Below the pieces are notes generated by a model, which was given only the letters and a program-made list of their open reading frames with translations, made no database searches and was not told the DNA's origin. A DNA stretch of 64,000 nt. Origin: Jacaranda mimosifolia. Its lineage: Eukaryota > Streptophyta > Magnoliopsida > Lamiales > Bignoniaceae. Location of the stretch: positions 41,526,501-41,590,500 of the forward strand of contig CM032117.1 in NCBI GenBank assembly GCA_018894105.1, read 5' to 3'. This document shows, one piece after another, positions 21,374 through 33,379 of the stretch (position 1 is the first letter of the stretch; every line of letters begins with the position of its first letter). The translations under genes were made by a program, and so were the position numbers.

Positions 21374-24300
21374 TTGGAGCATGTGAAATCTAAGATGGGA
21401 TCAAAACATTTTGATGCATTGGAGAAGACTCATTTGTATATATACATCCTAAGTCAAATTTTAGCTTCATTCGGCTTGAAGCTATACTTAGGAGGTTTGA
21501 CACAAAAAATCCATCATTTATTTTTGCGGAGGGCATTGAAGTTCCATTTTTTGCAGCCGAACTTTCTATGGTTTTAGGGTTGCCACGTGTGGGGCAATCA
21601 GTTGATATAAGTTTGATGATGAAGTCTTTTAACTATGGACTACCTTTTTTTGGGAAAGTTGAAGAATATAACAAGATTTGAAATATTAAAAAAGTTTGAG
21701 GAGTATTTAAATGATTTTTGTAGGTTGTATATACTTTTTGTTTTAATTGTTTTCTATTTCCAACTTCCAATTATTGAACTTCACAATTTCTCCTACCATA
21801 CTTGGACGATTTGTCAAGAGTCGGTTTGTATGCATGGGCATAGCTGCCTACAAATTTCTTGTTGAAGATATAAGGAACCACATTGTAGGAGTAGGTGGAG
21901 AAAGTAGCAAGAAGAAGTACCTTAATGGGTACATAGTCGGTTTGATGGTAAGTGATTTTCATTTTACTAATAACATTTATTATATTTATATTTATATTTA
22001 AGTGAGTATAGTTTTTCCATTTATGAATGACAGACATGGGTTTACAAATGCATCCCATCATTGGGTTCACTAAAAAGTTTGTTTGATTTTCCATGCTTTT
22101 ACCGATGGAAGGATAGCAAACTCCCAAATAATGTGAATGAGGTTGAGAATAAATTGAAATAAATTACAATTGATATGGTAATAATTCATTATTATTTTCT
22201 TTGATAATAATTTGAATTTCATAATCATTTTCATTGTAAGAGGTTGTAGCCCTCAACATTGCTCCAGAGGAGTTAGACTTGATAGTTTTGATCAAGAAAT
22301 TAGAGGTTGCCACCACTGCTATCACTGAAGTAAATATTTGTAATCATACAGTATTTGAAAAAATTATTACAGTGAAAGTTGAAGAAATTCAATCATTGAA
22401 GGAAAAAATTGCGAAATTAGAGATAATGGCAATCAAAGAATATACTCAGGAGGAGAATGTTGCTGAGGTAAGACTAATGAAGGGAGCATAATGTTGAAGC
22501 TAGTGAGTATCTATGTAAGGGGGAGCATGATTTGGTGCATGATGCAGAGAAACAAGGGAATGATTCAAAGAAGAAAAATGCAAAAGAAGCTGATTTGGGG
22601 ATTGATGATCGTGTTGGTGATGAAGGTTAAGATAGTTTGGATGAAAAAAGTCAAACAAAACACCATCATGATCCTGTATCTCCCATCATCCCTTTGACCA
22701 CAGAAATTCATGCACCAAATCATGAAGCAATGTTGAAGAATCTGAAATTGAAGTGGCAAATGTCATGTCATCGATTGTTACAAACGTGTGTAATCGAGAT
22801 GATAGGAAGCCAAAAAGGAAAGAAATAGATTTTGTCACCCCCCCCCGAGCACCAAACCAGCCAAACGGGAAAGACAAGTGACAAAAACCTATATTCCTCG
22901 TGGAAAAAAGAACCATGAACAAGAACAAAAGATGTGTTGAAAACTACTTAATGTATTTTTTTTTACTATTGTGTTTGTGTCTAATATGTTGATATTTGTA
23001 CTGCTACTTGAGCTAAATCTATTTGTATTTCATTTGTTGATATTTGTATTCAGTTTGCTAGTATTTGTACTTGATCTATTTGTACTTTATTGATTAATAT
23101 TTCAAACTTCATTGATTCATATTTTATGCTTAATGTTCTGATGTTTTATACTACAGAATATCAACTAATGAAGTATTGGTTGATATTTGTACTTAATGTG
23201 CTTATATTTTATACTTCATTCGTTGATATCTGTACTTAAATGTGCAGATCTTTTGTACTTCAATGGTTGATATTTGTACTTAAATGTGCTGATGTTTTAT
23301 ATTTCATTTGTTGATATTTGTACTTAAATGGGCTAATGTTTTATACTTCATTGGTTGATATTTGTACTTAAATGTGTTGATGTTTTATGCATCATTGGTT
23401 GATATTTGTACTTAAATGTGCTGATTTTTTGTACTTCAATGGTTGATATTTGTACTTAAATGTGTTGATCTTTTGTACTTCAATGGTTGGTATTTGTACT
23501 TAAATATGCTGATATCTTATACTTCATTGGTTGATATTTATACTTAAATGTGTTCATGCATATACTCCATTTGTTGATATTTGTACTTAAATGTGCTGAT
23601 CTTTTGTACTTCAATAGTTGACATTTGTACTTAAATGTGCAGATATTTTATACCCCATTGGTTGATATTTGTACTTAAATAGGCTAATGTTTTATACTTT
23701 ATTGGTTGATATTTGTACTTAAATGGGTTGATGTTTTGTACTTCATTGGTTGATATTTGTACTTAATGTGCTGATCTTTTATACTCCATTGGTTGATATT
23801 TGTACTTAAATAGACAGATGTTTTATACTTCATTAGTTGATATTTGTACTTAATGTATTAATCTTTTATACTTTAATATTTGATATTTGTACTTAAATGT
23901 GTTGATGTCTTATACTTCATTGGTTGATATTTGTACTTAATGTGCTAATATTTTGTACTTTAATGGTTGATACTTTGTATCTAATATGCCAATGTTTTGT
24001 ACTGTAAGAGACAAAAGACATTAGCCCGATCCAAATAGGAGATGGAGCAAGTACCCTAAAGATTCTAACGCTTGATCATTATAAAGGAATGACTGATTGT
24101 AAATGTCATCCTCGTATTCCAGAAAAAGAGCGAGAAGTTATCGACAACTTTCTCCGAAGAGGTAATTTGAGATAACAAAATTTGCTTATGATTTTTTTTT
24201 TTTAATAGTTTGGTGTCTGAGCTAACAATTAAAATCTATATTTGTGTAGGGCGACTATTTGGGAAGGAGGAAAATGCTTTCTACAGGGAAGACACCTTTG

Positions 24301-25077
24301 TGAGCTGTTATTTGGGGTGATGACGTATTGGAGTGCTACATGTCGATATTATGTAGCCTATCTTTCAGGAAAGAGTGTCACCATAATGTGTGGTTTATGT
24401 CCAAGATAGCACAGGTATGTGACGGTTTTCTAAATTAATTTAGTTCGCGTTATAAGTGAGACTAACCATTTGTTTTATACTTCATAGGTTGATATATTAT
24501 CCCAACTTGAGGGATGCAACATCCAAGATATAAGATATGAAGAATTTTTTGACTTCATATCTGGACTTAATTCTTTCACCCGTAAAGATTTGGAAGAGAT
24601 CACCTTGGATGTTGTAAACAAGTGTCGTTACATGATGCCATCGGTTAATCAGGACCATCACTAGTTTGTGGTTGTCCACCACACTTCAACTCGTGCTTTC
24701 ATATACATGAATTCAATAATGACCCCCCCAATACAAATCTGTGGCTAATGCCATTGTAAGTTCACTTCCTTTCCCGAAAATTTCTTCAAAAAGCAGGGAG
24801 TCAACAACTGATCAATATTTTTGTTGGCTATGTTCTATTCTCGATACCTAAAGCTTTCATTGGGGTGTCGTGTGGATGAAAGAATGACAGTATGAAAGAG
24901 CATACAACAACAAGGTCAATGGATTGTGGTGTCTTTGTGTACCTTTGGGCAGAATGTTTTGCTAGAGACACCAGCAATTTCTAGAGATATACTAAAAAAT
25001 GCTCCATGGATAGGGTTCATGCACATATGGCATACACCTTTTTAAGACATGAAAATGCGAGGGTTTGAATTTTATTG
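21374..25077 (+). pseudogene. Ulp1-like (C48) cysteine protease gene of a MULE, disrupted
   Basis: Exons are recognisable but broken. About 21480-21620 reads IRLEAILRRFD then FAAELSMVLGLPRVGQ, the DUF1985/plant-mobile-type N-terminal domain of MULE Ulp1 genes. Next come FLLPYLDDLSRVGLYAWA, a frameshift with TAG at 21841, and AYKFLVEDIRN through YLNGYIVGLM, joined by a clean GTAAGT...ACAG intron (from about 21950 to 22034) to TWVYKCIPSLGSL. A coiled-coil segment follows (22243-22491). The protease domain lies at 24240-25077: DVLECYMSIL and VDILSQLEGC, then the putative catalytic His in QDHH at 24656-24661, immediately followed by TAG at 24662-24664 where the family has Trp. The Cys motif SMDCGVFVYLWAECFAR is intact, with Cys at 24925-24927. 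The usual role is a SUMO-protease-like function of unknown value to the transposon. This copy cannot make a full protein. Confidence 0.8.
23160..24000 (+). repeat. 44-bp minisatellite inside the Ulp1-like gene
   Basis: About 18-19 head-to-tail copies of a unit built on TTGATATTTGTACTTAAATG followed by TGCTGATGTTTTATACTTCA. Older, degraded copies extend left to about 22960. It lies between the coiled-coil part and the protease domain, so probably in an intron. Every unit carries two TGTACTT or TATACTT words. Confidence 0.93.
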
Positions 25078-25079
25078 AT

Positions 25080-26640
25080 GTTAGAAGTTAGTTTTATTGA
25101 GGTTCTGTATGTAAGTATACTTTTCCATCGAAGTATATATAAGCTTATGTTGAAGTACAAATATTGAACAAACTAAGGACATATGTTGTTATTATAGTGA
25201 AGTTCAATACAATACACGGGAAATCAAGTACAAATATCGAACAAACAAAGTGCATATGTTGTTATTTTGAAGTATGCTTTGTGCAAATGATCAATTAAAG
25301 TGAAACACTATAGTGAGATTCAGTACAATATGTGAAAAATCAAGTACAAATATCAAACAAACAAAGTACATATATTGTTATTTTAAAGTATATTTTGTGA
25401 GAATGATCGATTAAAGTAACACATTGTAGTGAGGCTCAATACAATATGAGGAAAATCAAATACAAATAATTGTAGTGAGGTGCAAGTACAATATTTTGAG
25501 ACTATCGGAGCAAGTGAAGTACATCTTTGTATGGGTAATAGGATGGATATGATCATCAAATGCTCATGTGTTTACAACTTTGAATGCATAAGTACACTTT
25601 ACACTACTGCAAATGATAACTTTAATTCGTTGAACACTAGTGGTTATCACTTTAATACTTTAACATTGTTGTATTCATACCATACTAAATATTACACACA
25701 TATTTAGAGTTTTGGTTGTTAATTACCAAGAAATAAAAGGCAAAACATGGAACAAAACTCAAGTTCATCACTGTTAGTACAAAAATCAAGAAATTAAGTA
25801 CATAATTGCCACAATGAAGTACATAAGTACCGAAATCAAGCGCAAATTCCCCTTTTGTAGTACTATCTCACGCATTTATTCATGCTCTGGTGGTATATTT
25901 TCAATATAAATAAAGTATATATATATATATATAACAAACAAAGTATATATAGGATTATGTTGAAGTACACTTTGTGCAATTGAATAATTAATCTATAATA
26001 ATTGTAGTGAGGTTCAAGTAAAATATTTTGAGACTATCGAACCAAGTGAAGTACATATTTGTATGGGTGATAGGATGTATATGATCATAAATTGCTCATG
26101 TGTTTACAACTTTGAATGCATAAGAATACTTTACACTACTGCAAATGACAACTTTAATCCGTTGAACACTAGTGGTTATCACTTTAATACTTTAACATTA
26201 TTGTATTCATACCATGCTAAATATTACACACATATTTAGAGTTTTGGTTGTTAATTACCCAGATATAAAAGGCAAAACATGGAACAAAATCCAAGTTCAT
26301 TACTATTAGTACAAAAATCAAGAAATCAAGTACATACGTGCCATGATGAGTACATAAGTCCCGAAATCAAGTATAAATCTCCCTTATTAAAGTACAAAAT
26401 CACTGATATCTCAAACATGTACATGCCACATTTTCACTAGAAATCAAGCGCATATGTGCCATGATGAAGAAAATATATCCCGAAATAAAGTATAAATCTC
26501 CCTTGTTGAAGTACAAAAGCACTTATATCTCGAACAACATGCACATGAACTGCTAGTACATTTTCACTAAAAATCAATTACATGTGTCATGATGAAGTAC
26601 ATATGTCTTGAAATCAAGTACTTGCAAAAAGAATATCAGA
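25080..26640 (+). repeat. AAGTACAA-rich repeat array between the two convergent MULE genes
   Basis: Degenerate units containing AAGTACAAATAT, GAACAAACAAAGTACATAT and AAATCAAGTACATA. The same motif as in the minisatellite at 23160-24000 appears, but on the opposite strand. It includes a ~330-bp direct duplication at 25471-25800 and 26003-26332. Confidence 0.85.
25471..26332 (+). repeat. ~330-bp direct duplication, two copies 532 bp apart
   Basis: Copies at about 25471-25800 and 26003-26332 share long stretches such as CTCATGTGTTTACAACTTTG and AACACTAGTGGTTATCACTT with few differences. The first copy keeps a 75-codon open frame; the second has changes that break it, which argues against coding. 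Confidence 0.88.
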
Positions 26641-28373
26641 AACAGAATATTTTCACATAATATGTTTTAAAATACATAGTGAAAAGTAGTAGTTGATGAT
26701 AAAGTTCAATTCAACGATCCAAAGTAATCCACAAATACAATAAAATTTTATTACAACTAACAACCCAAAGTTCTTCAAAATTCTTCCCCTGCCACACAAT
26801 TCAACTAATTTAGCTAGTTTATTGATTCTTTTCAAGTTCAATGATTATGCCCTATCTTGCCACACCGTGTACACTTAATAATACATTTCTCAATTTGTGA
26901 TGGGATCTTCTGTGTCCTTCTACGGCCAGGTTGATATCGGCAATCAGGTGCATTAATGACAGCGCCATTATTTAGAGGGAATATATGCATATCATAAGTA
27001 GGAATAGGGTTTATCACTGCTTGGTATGCTTGTTGATACATCTCAACTCGGTAGTATTGATCGATAAAGTCATATGGTGAAAGTGACTTTGACTTGATAC
27101 AAGCACAAGCATGCTTACATGATATTTTATCAATCTGCCATGCTCTGCACGAACAAACCTTACTCTAAAAATCTACAGCATATGATTTGTCATGCTCAAT
27201 CATTTCAAAGCTCCAACCGCTATACATGACAACTTTTAAGTATGAGAACGCATATAATTGATTGCTAACTTCTTCTATTACTTAGGACATAATTGACCAA
27301 CCATCTTGTGAGATTTTTCTCATCGATCATGCATCATAACCATTATTTTCATGTGTATGTGATCAACCATGGCTGCAACTGGCATAAATCGGGCCGATCT
27401 CACCCAATTATTCTAACATTCTGCTTGATTATTATTTATTACCCCCATCGATCTCCACTAACTGAGGAATTTGCCCAACATTGTGGGTCAAACTGCATAA
27501 TAAAGTCTCTGGCAAGCAGCATTGACTCCAAGATGCTGCCTATATATCAGGTATACTCTTGTATTGCATATGCAACTTTCATAAAAACAGAAGCCCAATG
27601 TTTCTTGTTATGTGGGGGGTACTTCCTTAACACTTGAATTTAAAATAATAGGATTATAATATACTATATGTTATTAATTAGAGTTATTTCATAAAATTGT
27701 TTCACAAGTAAAGATAAAGTTCTTACTTATTTTTTGAAGTTATCCACTAAGTTTCTCAAGCAATATGCATGGTGGCTATCGGGAAATATCATGAGGATGG
27801 CCTTAAGAAGACCTAGATGTCGATCGGAGAAAAAGGTAAACCTTGATAATCTAGGTAGATATTTAGAATCTAAGACACTTCTTAGCTTAAAGCAAAACCA
27901 CTCTCAATTAATATCATTTTCAGAGTCAACAACTGCATATGCTAGCTTGTATCCCCTGAGAAAACCAATAAGGCAAGACTAAAATAAATAAATAGCCGAA
28001 GAAATTTTCAACTAATTAGGTCAATCTCACAGTCTGCAATACTTGCAGGGTTTGTCCTCTTCACAGCATCACAATACCACCTCAATTTATCATAAGATTT
28101 CCTTCTCAGCTCCATGGATGTCATGCATAGCTAATTCCTTACCCATCCATGCTTTATGGTATCTAAGTTCCACACCGTATTCTCTGTGGATATCTTTCAA
28201 TATTGTAAAAGGCCGATAGCATGGTTCTGATCTCAATTTATCCTTCACTATGTTAGCAACCCAAGCGGAATCAGTTTTAGAATGTCCCCTTGTCCGAAGA
28301 TTAGCCTCACCGCACGTGTGCTCTAGGTTGCATTTTTGAAAGCCAAAATATTTATCAGCCTCATGCCTTGATG

Positions 28374-28378
28374 CATAG
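28374..28378 (+). repeat. Target-site duplication CATAG, left copy
   Basis: CATAG at 28374-28378 is repeated at 39543-39547. On the minus strand, removing the insertion and one copy rejoins the mudrA frame (RIY followed by ASRHEADKYFG). Confidence 0.92.
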
Positions 28379-29935
28379 TGTAACACCCCTAAAATTTGGT
28401 ATTTTGAAAAAAATAAGGATTTAGAACTTAAGATATTGATTGATTGGATTTTAAGGCTCAAAAAATAAATAAAAAAGACTTGATTGTAAAAGTTTTAAAG
28501 TTCTGGGGGTCAATGTGAGAGAAATAAAAGTTTAAGGACCTTAAAATAATTAGATTTAGACTTGATTATCCAGAAATAGGAATTTTGGGGGTTAGTGTGC
28601 AAGAATTGAAAGTTAGAGGACTTAATTGAAGTCCAGGGACTGAATTGAAGAAGTTGAAAACTACATTTATATACATAGAATGAAGGACATATTTTTGTTA
28701 AATTCACAAAAAGGCCCAAAGCTATCCCACCGGTGAATCGTCAGATATTGGCCGTGAAACCCAAAACCAAGTCCATGGTCAGCTTCCTCCAGCTGAGGTG
28801 AACAAAACCATACCAATATTTATCCAAACCATCTGCGGAATCGCCAAGAAATGAAGCTCGACGTCGAGTTCACGGTGGGGTTGGCCGTTCTTCAGCGTAT
28901 GGTGGCGAAAATGGATGGGAATTGGATAGGCTTTGGTAGTGAGCTCCTGGGCATCACATTGGTGTCTTCAATTTGAGGTTTCACCGGTGGACGGAGGAAG
29001 AATTTACGTGGTGGCATCGCGGCGGTGCTAGGGCTAGCCGCAGCTTCAAACAACCAATTGACCGGCCAAACGGTGGCCAATCAGGAAATTGATTGGGGGT
29101 TGTGATTGCCTCGATGAGGCGCGCCTGCCAGTGGTGGTGCGTGATGGTGCCGTTCAGGCAGCTTGTGCAGGATTTGATTCCGAACTCGTCTAGACTAGTT
29201 CTGGCATGAGATTGGGTCTCGATCTGACCCAATTTGGGTAAATTAAAATAATCAAATTTTGATTCAATTGAATCATCAAATGTAATTGGATTCCTTTTGA
29301 ATGAAGCTGATTGTGACCTGAACTAAGAATGTTAAACCACGGTTTAGCCTAAGGTTATAGATTAATCTTTTAATTAATATAATATTGAGTTTAATCGACT
29401 CGGATAAATTATTAAATTGTTGTTGAGGCTTTAAATAAGATGTCAACAACCAGTTTATCAACTTATCGAGTTAAGGACTATGATAGGTGATTTCCTTGCA
29501 TAGTTGAGTGTAACATGGAAATTGAGAATTATGATTGAACAGTTAGAGAAATTGATGAACGTGACAAGGATATTTAAGTGCATTGAGAATTATGATTGAG
29601 AAATCATAATCAATGTTGGATTAGGTTATGTACTCTGAACTCTAAATCAATTGGGAAACAAGTTCATGGACTGTTTAAACATCTAAGAATTATCAAGACT
29701 ATGTTGGAATACCTTTAAGTTTGATAATGACATTCGTTATATTTATGGTTCAGATTCAGAAGATTTGATTGTGAACTTATTCCTTTGCTAGGTGACGAAG
29801 GAGTAGGTCTCACAGATCAATGGAATGCCAATTTTGGTTGCTTTCTGAGACTTTTAAGGTGAGGATCTGCCAATCTGGCACTCTTGTACCTATCGCTTTT
29901 ATTGATGAACCCCTGTGAGGGTTGGTATTGATTTG

Positions 29936-29940
29936 ATTAT
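29936..29940 (+). repeat. Target-site duplication ATTAT, left copy
   Basis: ATTAT at 29936-29940 is repeated at 38122-38126, directly outside the two LTRs of the nested retroelement. Confidence 0.92.
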
Positions 29941-32268
29941 TGTAATGCCCCAGAATTTTACTTCATATTTAATTGATTAATTTACCTTATTTTATTTTAT
30001 TTATCATTTAAATTAAAAAAATGTAGTGCCTTAGAATTTCTTTTTTTTTTTTATCTCATGTTTACCCATAATTACATTTAATTTTAATTATTATTTGCTA
30101 TATTAGTTAGAACATGATTTTTATATATTTGATATTTAAATTTAAAAAAAAAAGGTTATAATTTTCTTATGATAATAAGATATTATTACTAGGAAGTAAT
30201 AATTGAGACTTTAGGAATTAATGATAAAGATTTCATATTTATTATAGGATTATCCTATTTCTAAGAGATTAATAATTAGAGTTCCAACTGAAGTAAACCA
30301 CTTATCCTATACAAGATATTAGACCTACATCCTAAAACCCTAGACACTCATTTAATTTGAAAAGAAAAAAAAAAGTAAAGAAAAGAAGAGAACGGCAGAG
30401 GAAAAAAAAAGCAGTAGAAGAAAAGAGAAGGAAAAAAAAAAGCGAGAAAAGATCAATAGCTGCAAGATTAATCTTTTTTTTTCTGCCCGCTCGAAATAAT
30501 CGTCTTCATCGAAAGTGCAGAAGGAAAGGTAATTCCAATCTCTTAATTCTATTTACGGCCAAAATTAGGTGTGAAATTGGGATTTTTAAATTGTCTACCC
30601 AATTTGTATTCTAATAGCAAGAAACAAAAGCATAGAGAATTGGCCAAGTAAATGACTTCCGAATTTGTTTTCTCCTTGACATTTAGCCGCAAATGTTGAC
30701 TAAAATGGCCAATTTTGAAATTTCATGATTTAGGAATATGCTTTTGTCTTTTTTTGCATGTGGGATTATTCAATTATGTGTAAGGAATTGGTGCATATAT
30801 ACGTGTGCAAGACATAATATGTATATATATATATGTAATTAGTAGGAAATTAGGATTTAGTTACTATTGAAATCTAGAATTTATTTAGGATAATTTCTGA
30901 TTTATATTTTGGAATTTTGAATAAAATTTAAATATGAAATACATGTAGTAAAATTACTTAGTATCAAATAGAATTGTTGGGACTACAGGCTTATAGTACA
31001 CATAAGGCTAGTTTTAAGTAAATTTTATCTAATTAGTCAGTTAAATTGGCGATTGATGTGCTTATTAAATGAATTCAGGTGACTCAACATTTGATTTGAT
31101 TGATTCTGAGATAGGTGATTGACGTCTAGGATTGATCCTGAAGGTGAGTGCCTAAACTTATAAATACTATGTATTGTTATGTTTCAAAACCCAGAAGAAT
31201 ATATGATATTATGTAATTGCTCATGAATTGTTTTCAACTTATACTACACTATATATTCCACTACGCACAAAAAGAGACCCTTTTTCTTGTTTTATTTCTG
31301 CACAAAAAGAAATCCTTTTTCTTGTTTTATTTCTGCACAAAAGAAATAATTTTCTTGTTTTAATTCTGGAAAAAGAAACCCATGCTTTATGATTTTAATG
31401 CTTATAGACTTCCAATTAAATTCGATGATCAATTTATTACTGTTACTGTACTGCTACTGTTACTGTTAGTTGGATCCAACTTGGTCTGGGTGTACGAGGG
31501 ACTTCACTGGGCAGCGACGGGCTAGCCAGTTGAATACCAAGCCCCATGGCCTAATCCCCCCAGCGCACAACAGAAGCTGTTTGTGGCTGAGGCGGGTCGT
31601 AGGAATTCCTGGGGACGCTCGGGCACAGTTTTGGTAAGGTCGCACCTTACCCGGAGCGATAAGGGACTGTTACGGTGGGAGTCATAGGTTTGACTGGCTA
31701 CAGCAAAATTGACTGATCATTGTATTTAAGTTGATAGTCTAGGAAATCATGTAATAAAATTTTGATTGGTTACTGCTTGATCGTTCATAAATTTCTCGAC
31801 TGTTATTGTTAGACTATTTTACGAATCCCACTTATATTACTGGAAAAATTCCCACTATCCAAAATAATTTTAATTCAAGAACTCATTTTACACACACTTG
31901 GCACTCATTGAGTCTTTTACTCACACTCCTTTCTTTTCTTTAACTTCCTTCTGGCATACATAAATTCTAGTCTTTGTGAGGAGGTGGATCCTGCATATGA
32001 TGAGAATCAAGGGTGAAGATGTAGTTTTGAAATTTTCAGTAGACTAGTATATGTTCTATTAAGTTCGTTAGTTTTGTTTTATTTGTTATGGATTTTATTG
32101 TGTTTAGTTCTGGAAACATTTCGACACTTTGAGTTTTATGTTGTGAGTTTGCTATGAATTGGATGAGTTCTTATTTAACCTTATGTTTTGGATTATTAGT
32201 TTCATTTATCGGAATTAAATTTCACGCTCAATTCTAGTATAAATATGGTTTAATTTTGGGGCGTGACA
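29941..32268 (+). repeat. 5' LTR of the LARD-like element
   Basis: It begins TGTAATGCCCCAGAATTTTA and ends GGGGCGTGACA. Noteworthy parts are an AAACCCTAG telobox-like word near 30335, then a purine-rich tract (about 30358-30455) resembling a transcript leader, and a GC-rich patch at about 31470-31700. Confidence 0.95.
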
Positions 32269-32270
32269 AA

Positions 32271-32282
32271 TGGTATCAGAGC
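32271..32282 (+). other. Primer-binding site for initiator-Met tRNA
   Basis: TGGTATCAGAGC starts two bases after the 5' LTR. It is the standard complement of the 3' end of plant initiator methionine tRNA, used to prime reverse transcription. Confidence 0.92.
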
Positions 32283-33379
32283 CTAGGTTTTGAACTTAGG
32301 CTACATCGGGATAGGATCCTTGGACTATGGAATTTGGGCATAGAGCTTTTAGGAATTGATTTGAGTATTTTGGTTCAATTACCAAAATGATTGATCGAAT
32401 TTTATTTAGTATCGAGGTTGTGGAGGGTTGTTATTAGATTTGCCAATTGATAAGATTGAATAATTTTGGTACTTGACGATAGGATTCATGGCATACTGAG
32501 AGACTTAGCTCGGAAGTATTTTAGGATATGATAGTTTTCTCCCATTTGAGAATTGTGAATGCTTGCTATCTTCTTTTTGAATGACTACTTAGCATACCTG
32601 GATATTTTCTTTTATTGATCTAGGCTTATTTTGATAAGATGGTGAGTCAAAGCCCGCAAAAATCGTTTCATGATTTAGATGTTTCGCCCTGACAATCAAG
32701 GTTAGTTTTCAAGAGCTTAGGTTACAATTTTAGATATGAAGTAGGCATATGTTGTTGGGATAAAAACCTAAGGTCAATAATCGAAATTTGTTTGGATTAT
32801 GAGAAAATTATTTTATTAGAATGAGGAGGATTTGAAAAGTAGAAGGGAAGAAGTAAGAATCTTTATCGCAAAGAGTGGCATCTATTTAGGAAGCAGGAGC
32901 GAAGACCACCACGGAATGTGAATTGTAAAACTTGGTGTACAAATTCATACATTTTGTCATATACATTAGATATACTGCCACTAAGGATTGAGGGTTTTAG
33001 TAGGAATTGACAGGGTAACAATGTGTATGTACATACAACTTTCTGAAAGTTAGCAAGGCATAGTAAACATGGTGCACAAGATTGAACCTTATGTTACTTA
33101 TGGTTGCCCCTATCATGAAAGCGTGAGAGAGTCAATTTACAAGCAAGAAAAGCTTACATCAATAAAGTCATGGGAGGATGAACCTTGCAAATCCATTTCA
33201 GTTGGACTTGATTTATTAAACTTTTGAGACTCCTCAGATATTTATGTCACTAGAAATATATATATAATAATTGTACCAGAATATTTTTGTGGTCCCTATT
33301 TTGAGATATGAATCAACTAGGACTTTGGGTGGACTTAAAATGTTGAGTTAAAGGTTTTTGGATATATTTGGCATAGAGG

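Noticed and set aside
22491..22928. Short frames on both strands at 22491-22928
   Set aside because: Shadows and decayed linker of the Ulp1-like pseudogene; no conserved motif.
23160..24000. Regular repeat array considered as CRISPR-like
   Set aside because: Units are contiguous head-to-tail with no unique spacers, in a plant transposon intron; a minisatellite.
25480..25707. 75-codon open frame in the duplicated block
   Set aside because: The second copy at about 26012 loses the frame through substitutions, and no homology is recognised.
27293..27637. 114-codon plus-strand open frame
   Set aside because: Antisense shadow of the mudrA MULE domain, whose minus-strand translation matches the family.
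30357..30614. Lys/Arg/Glu-rich 85-codon open frame
   Set aside because: Produced by the purine tract in the LTR leader; the second LTR copy has length changes in its A runs that break it.
32271..32282. tRNA-like sequence after the 5' LTR
   Set aside because: Only the 12-base complement of the tRNA 3' end is present; it is the primer-binding site, not a tRNA gene.
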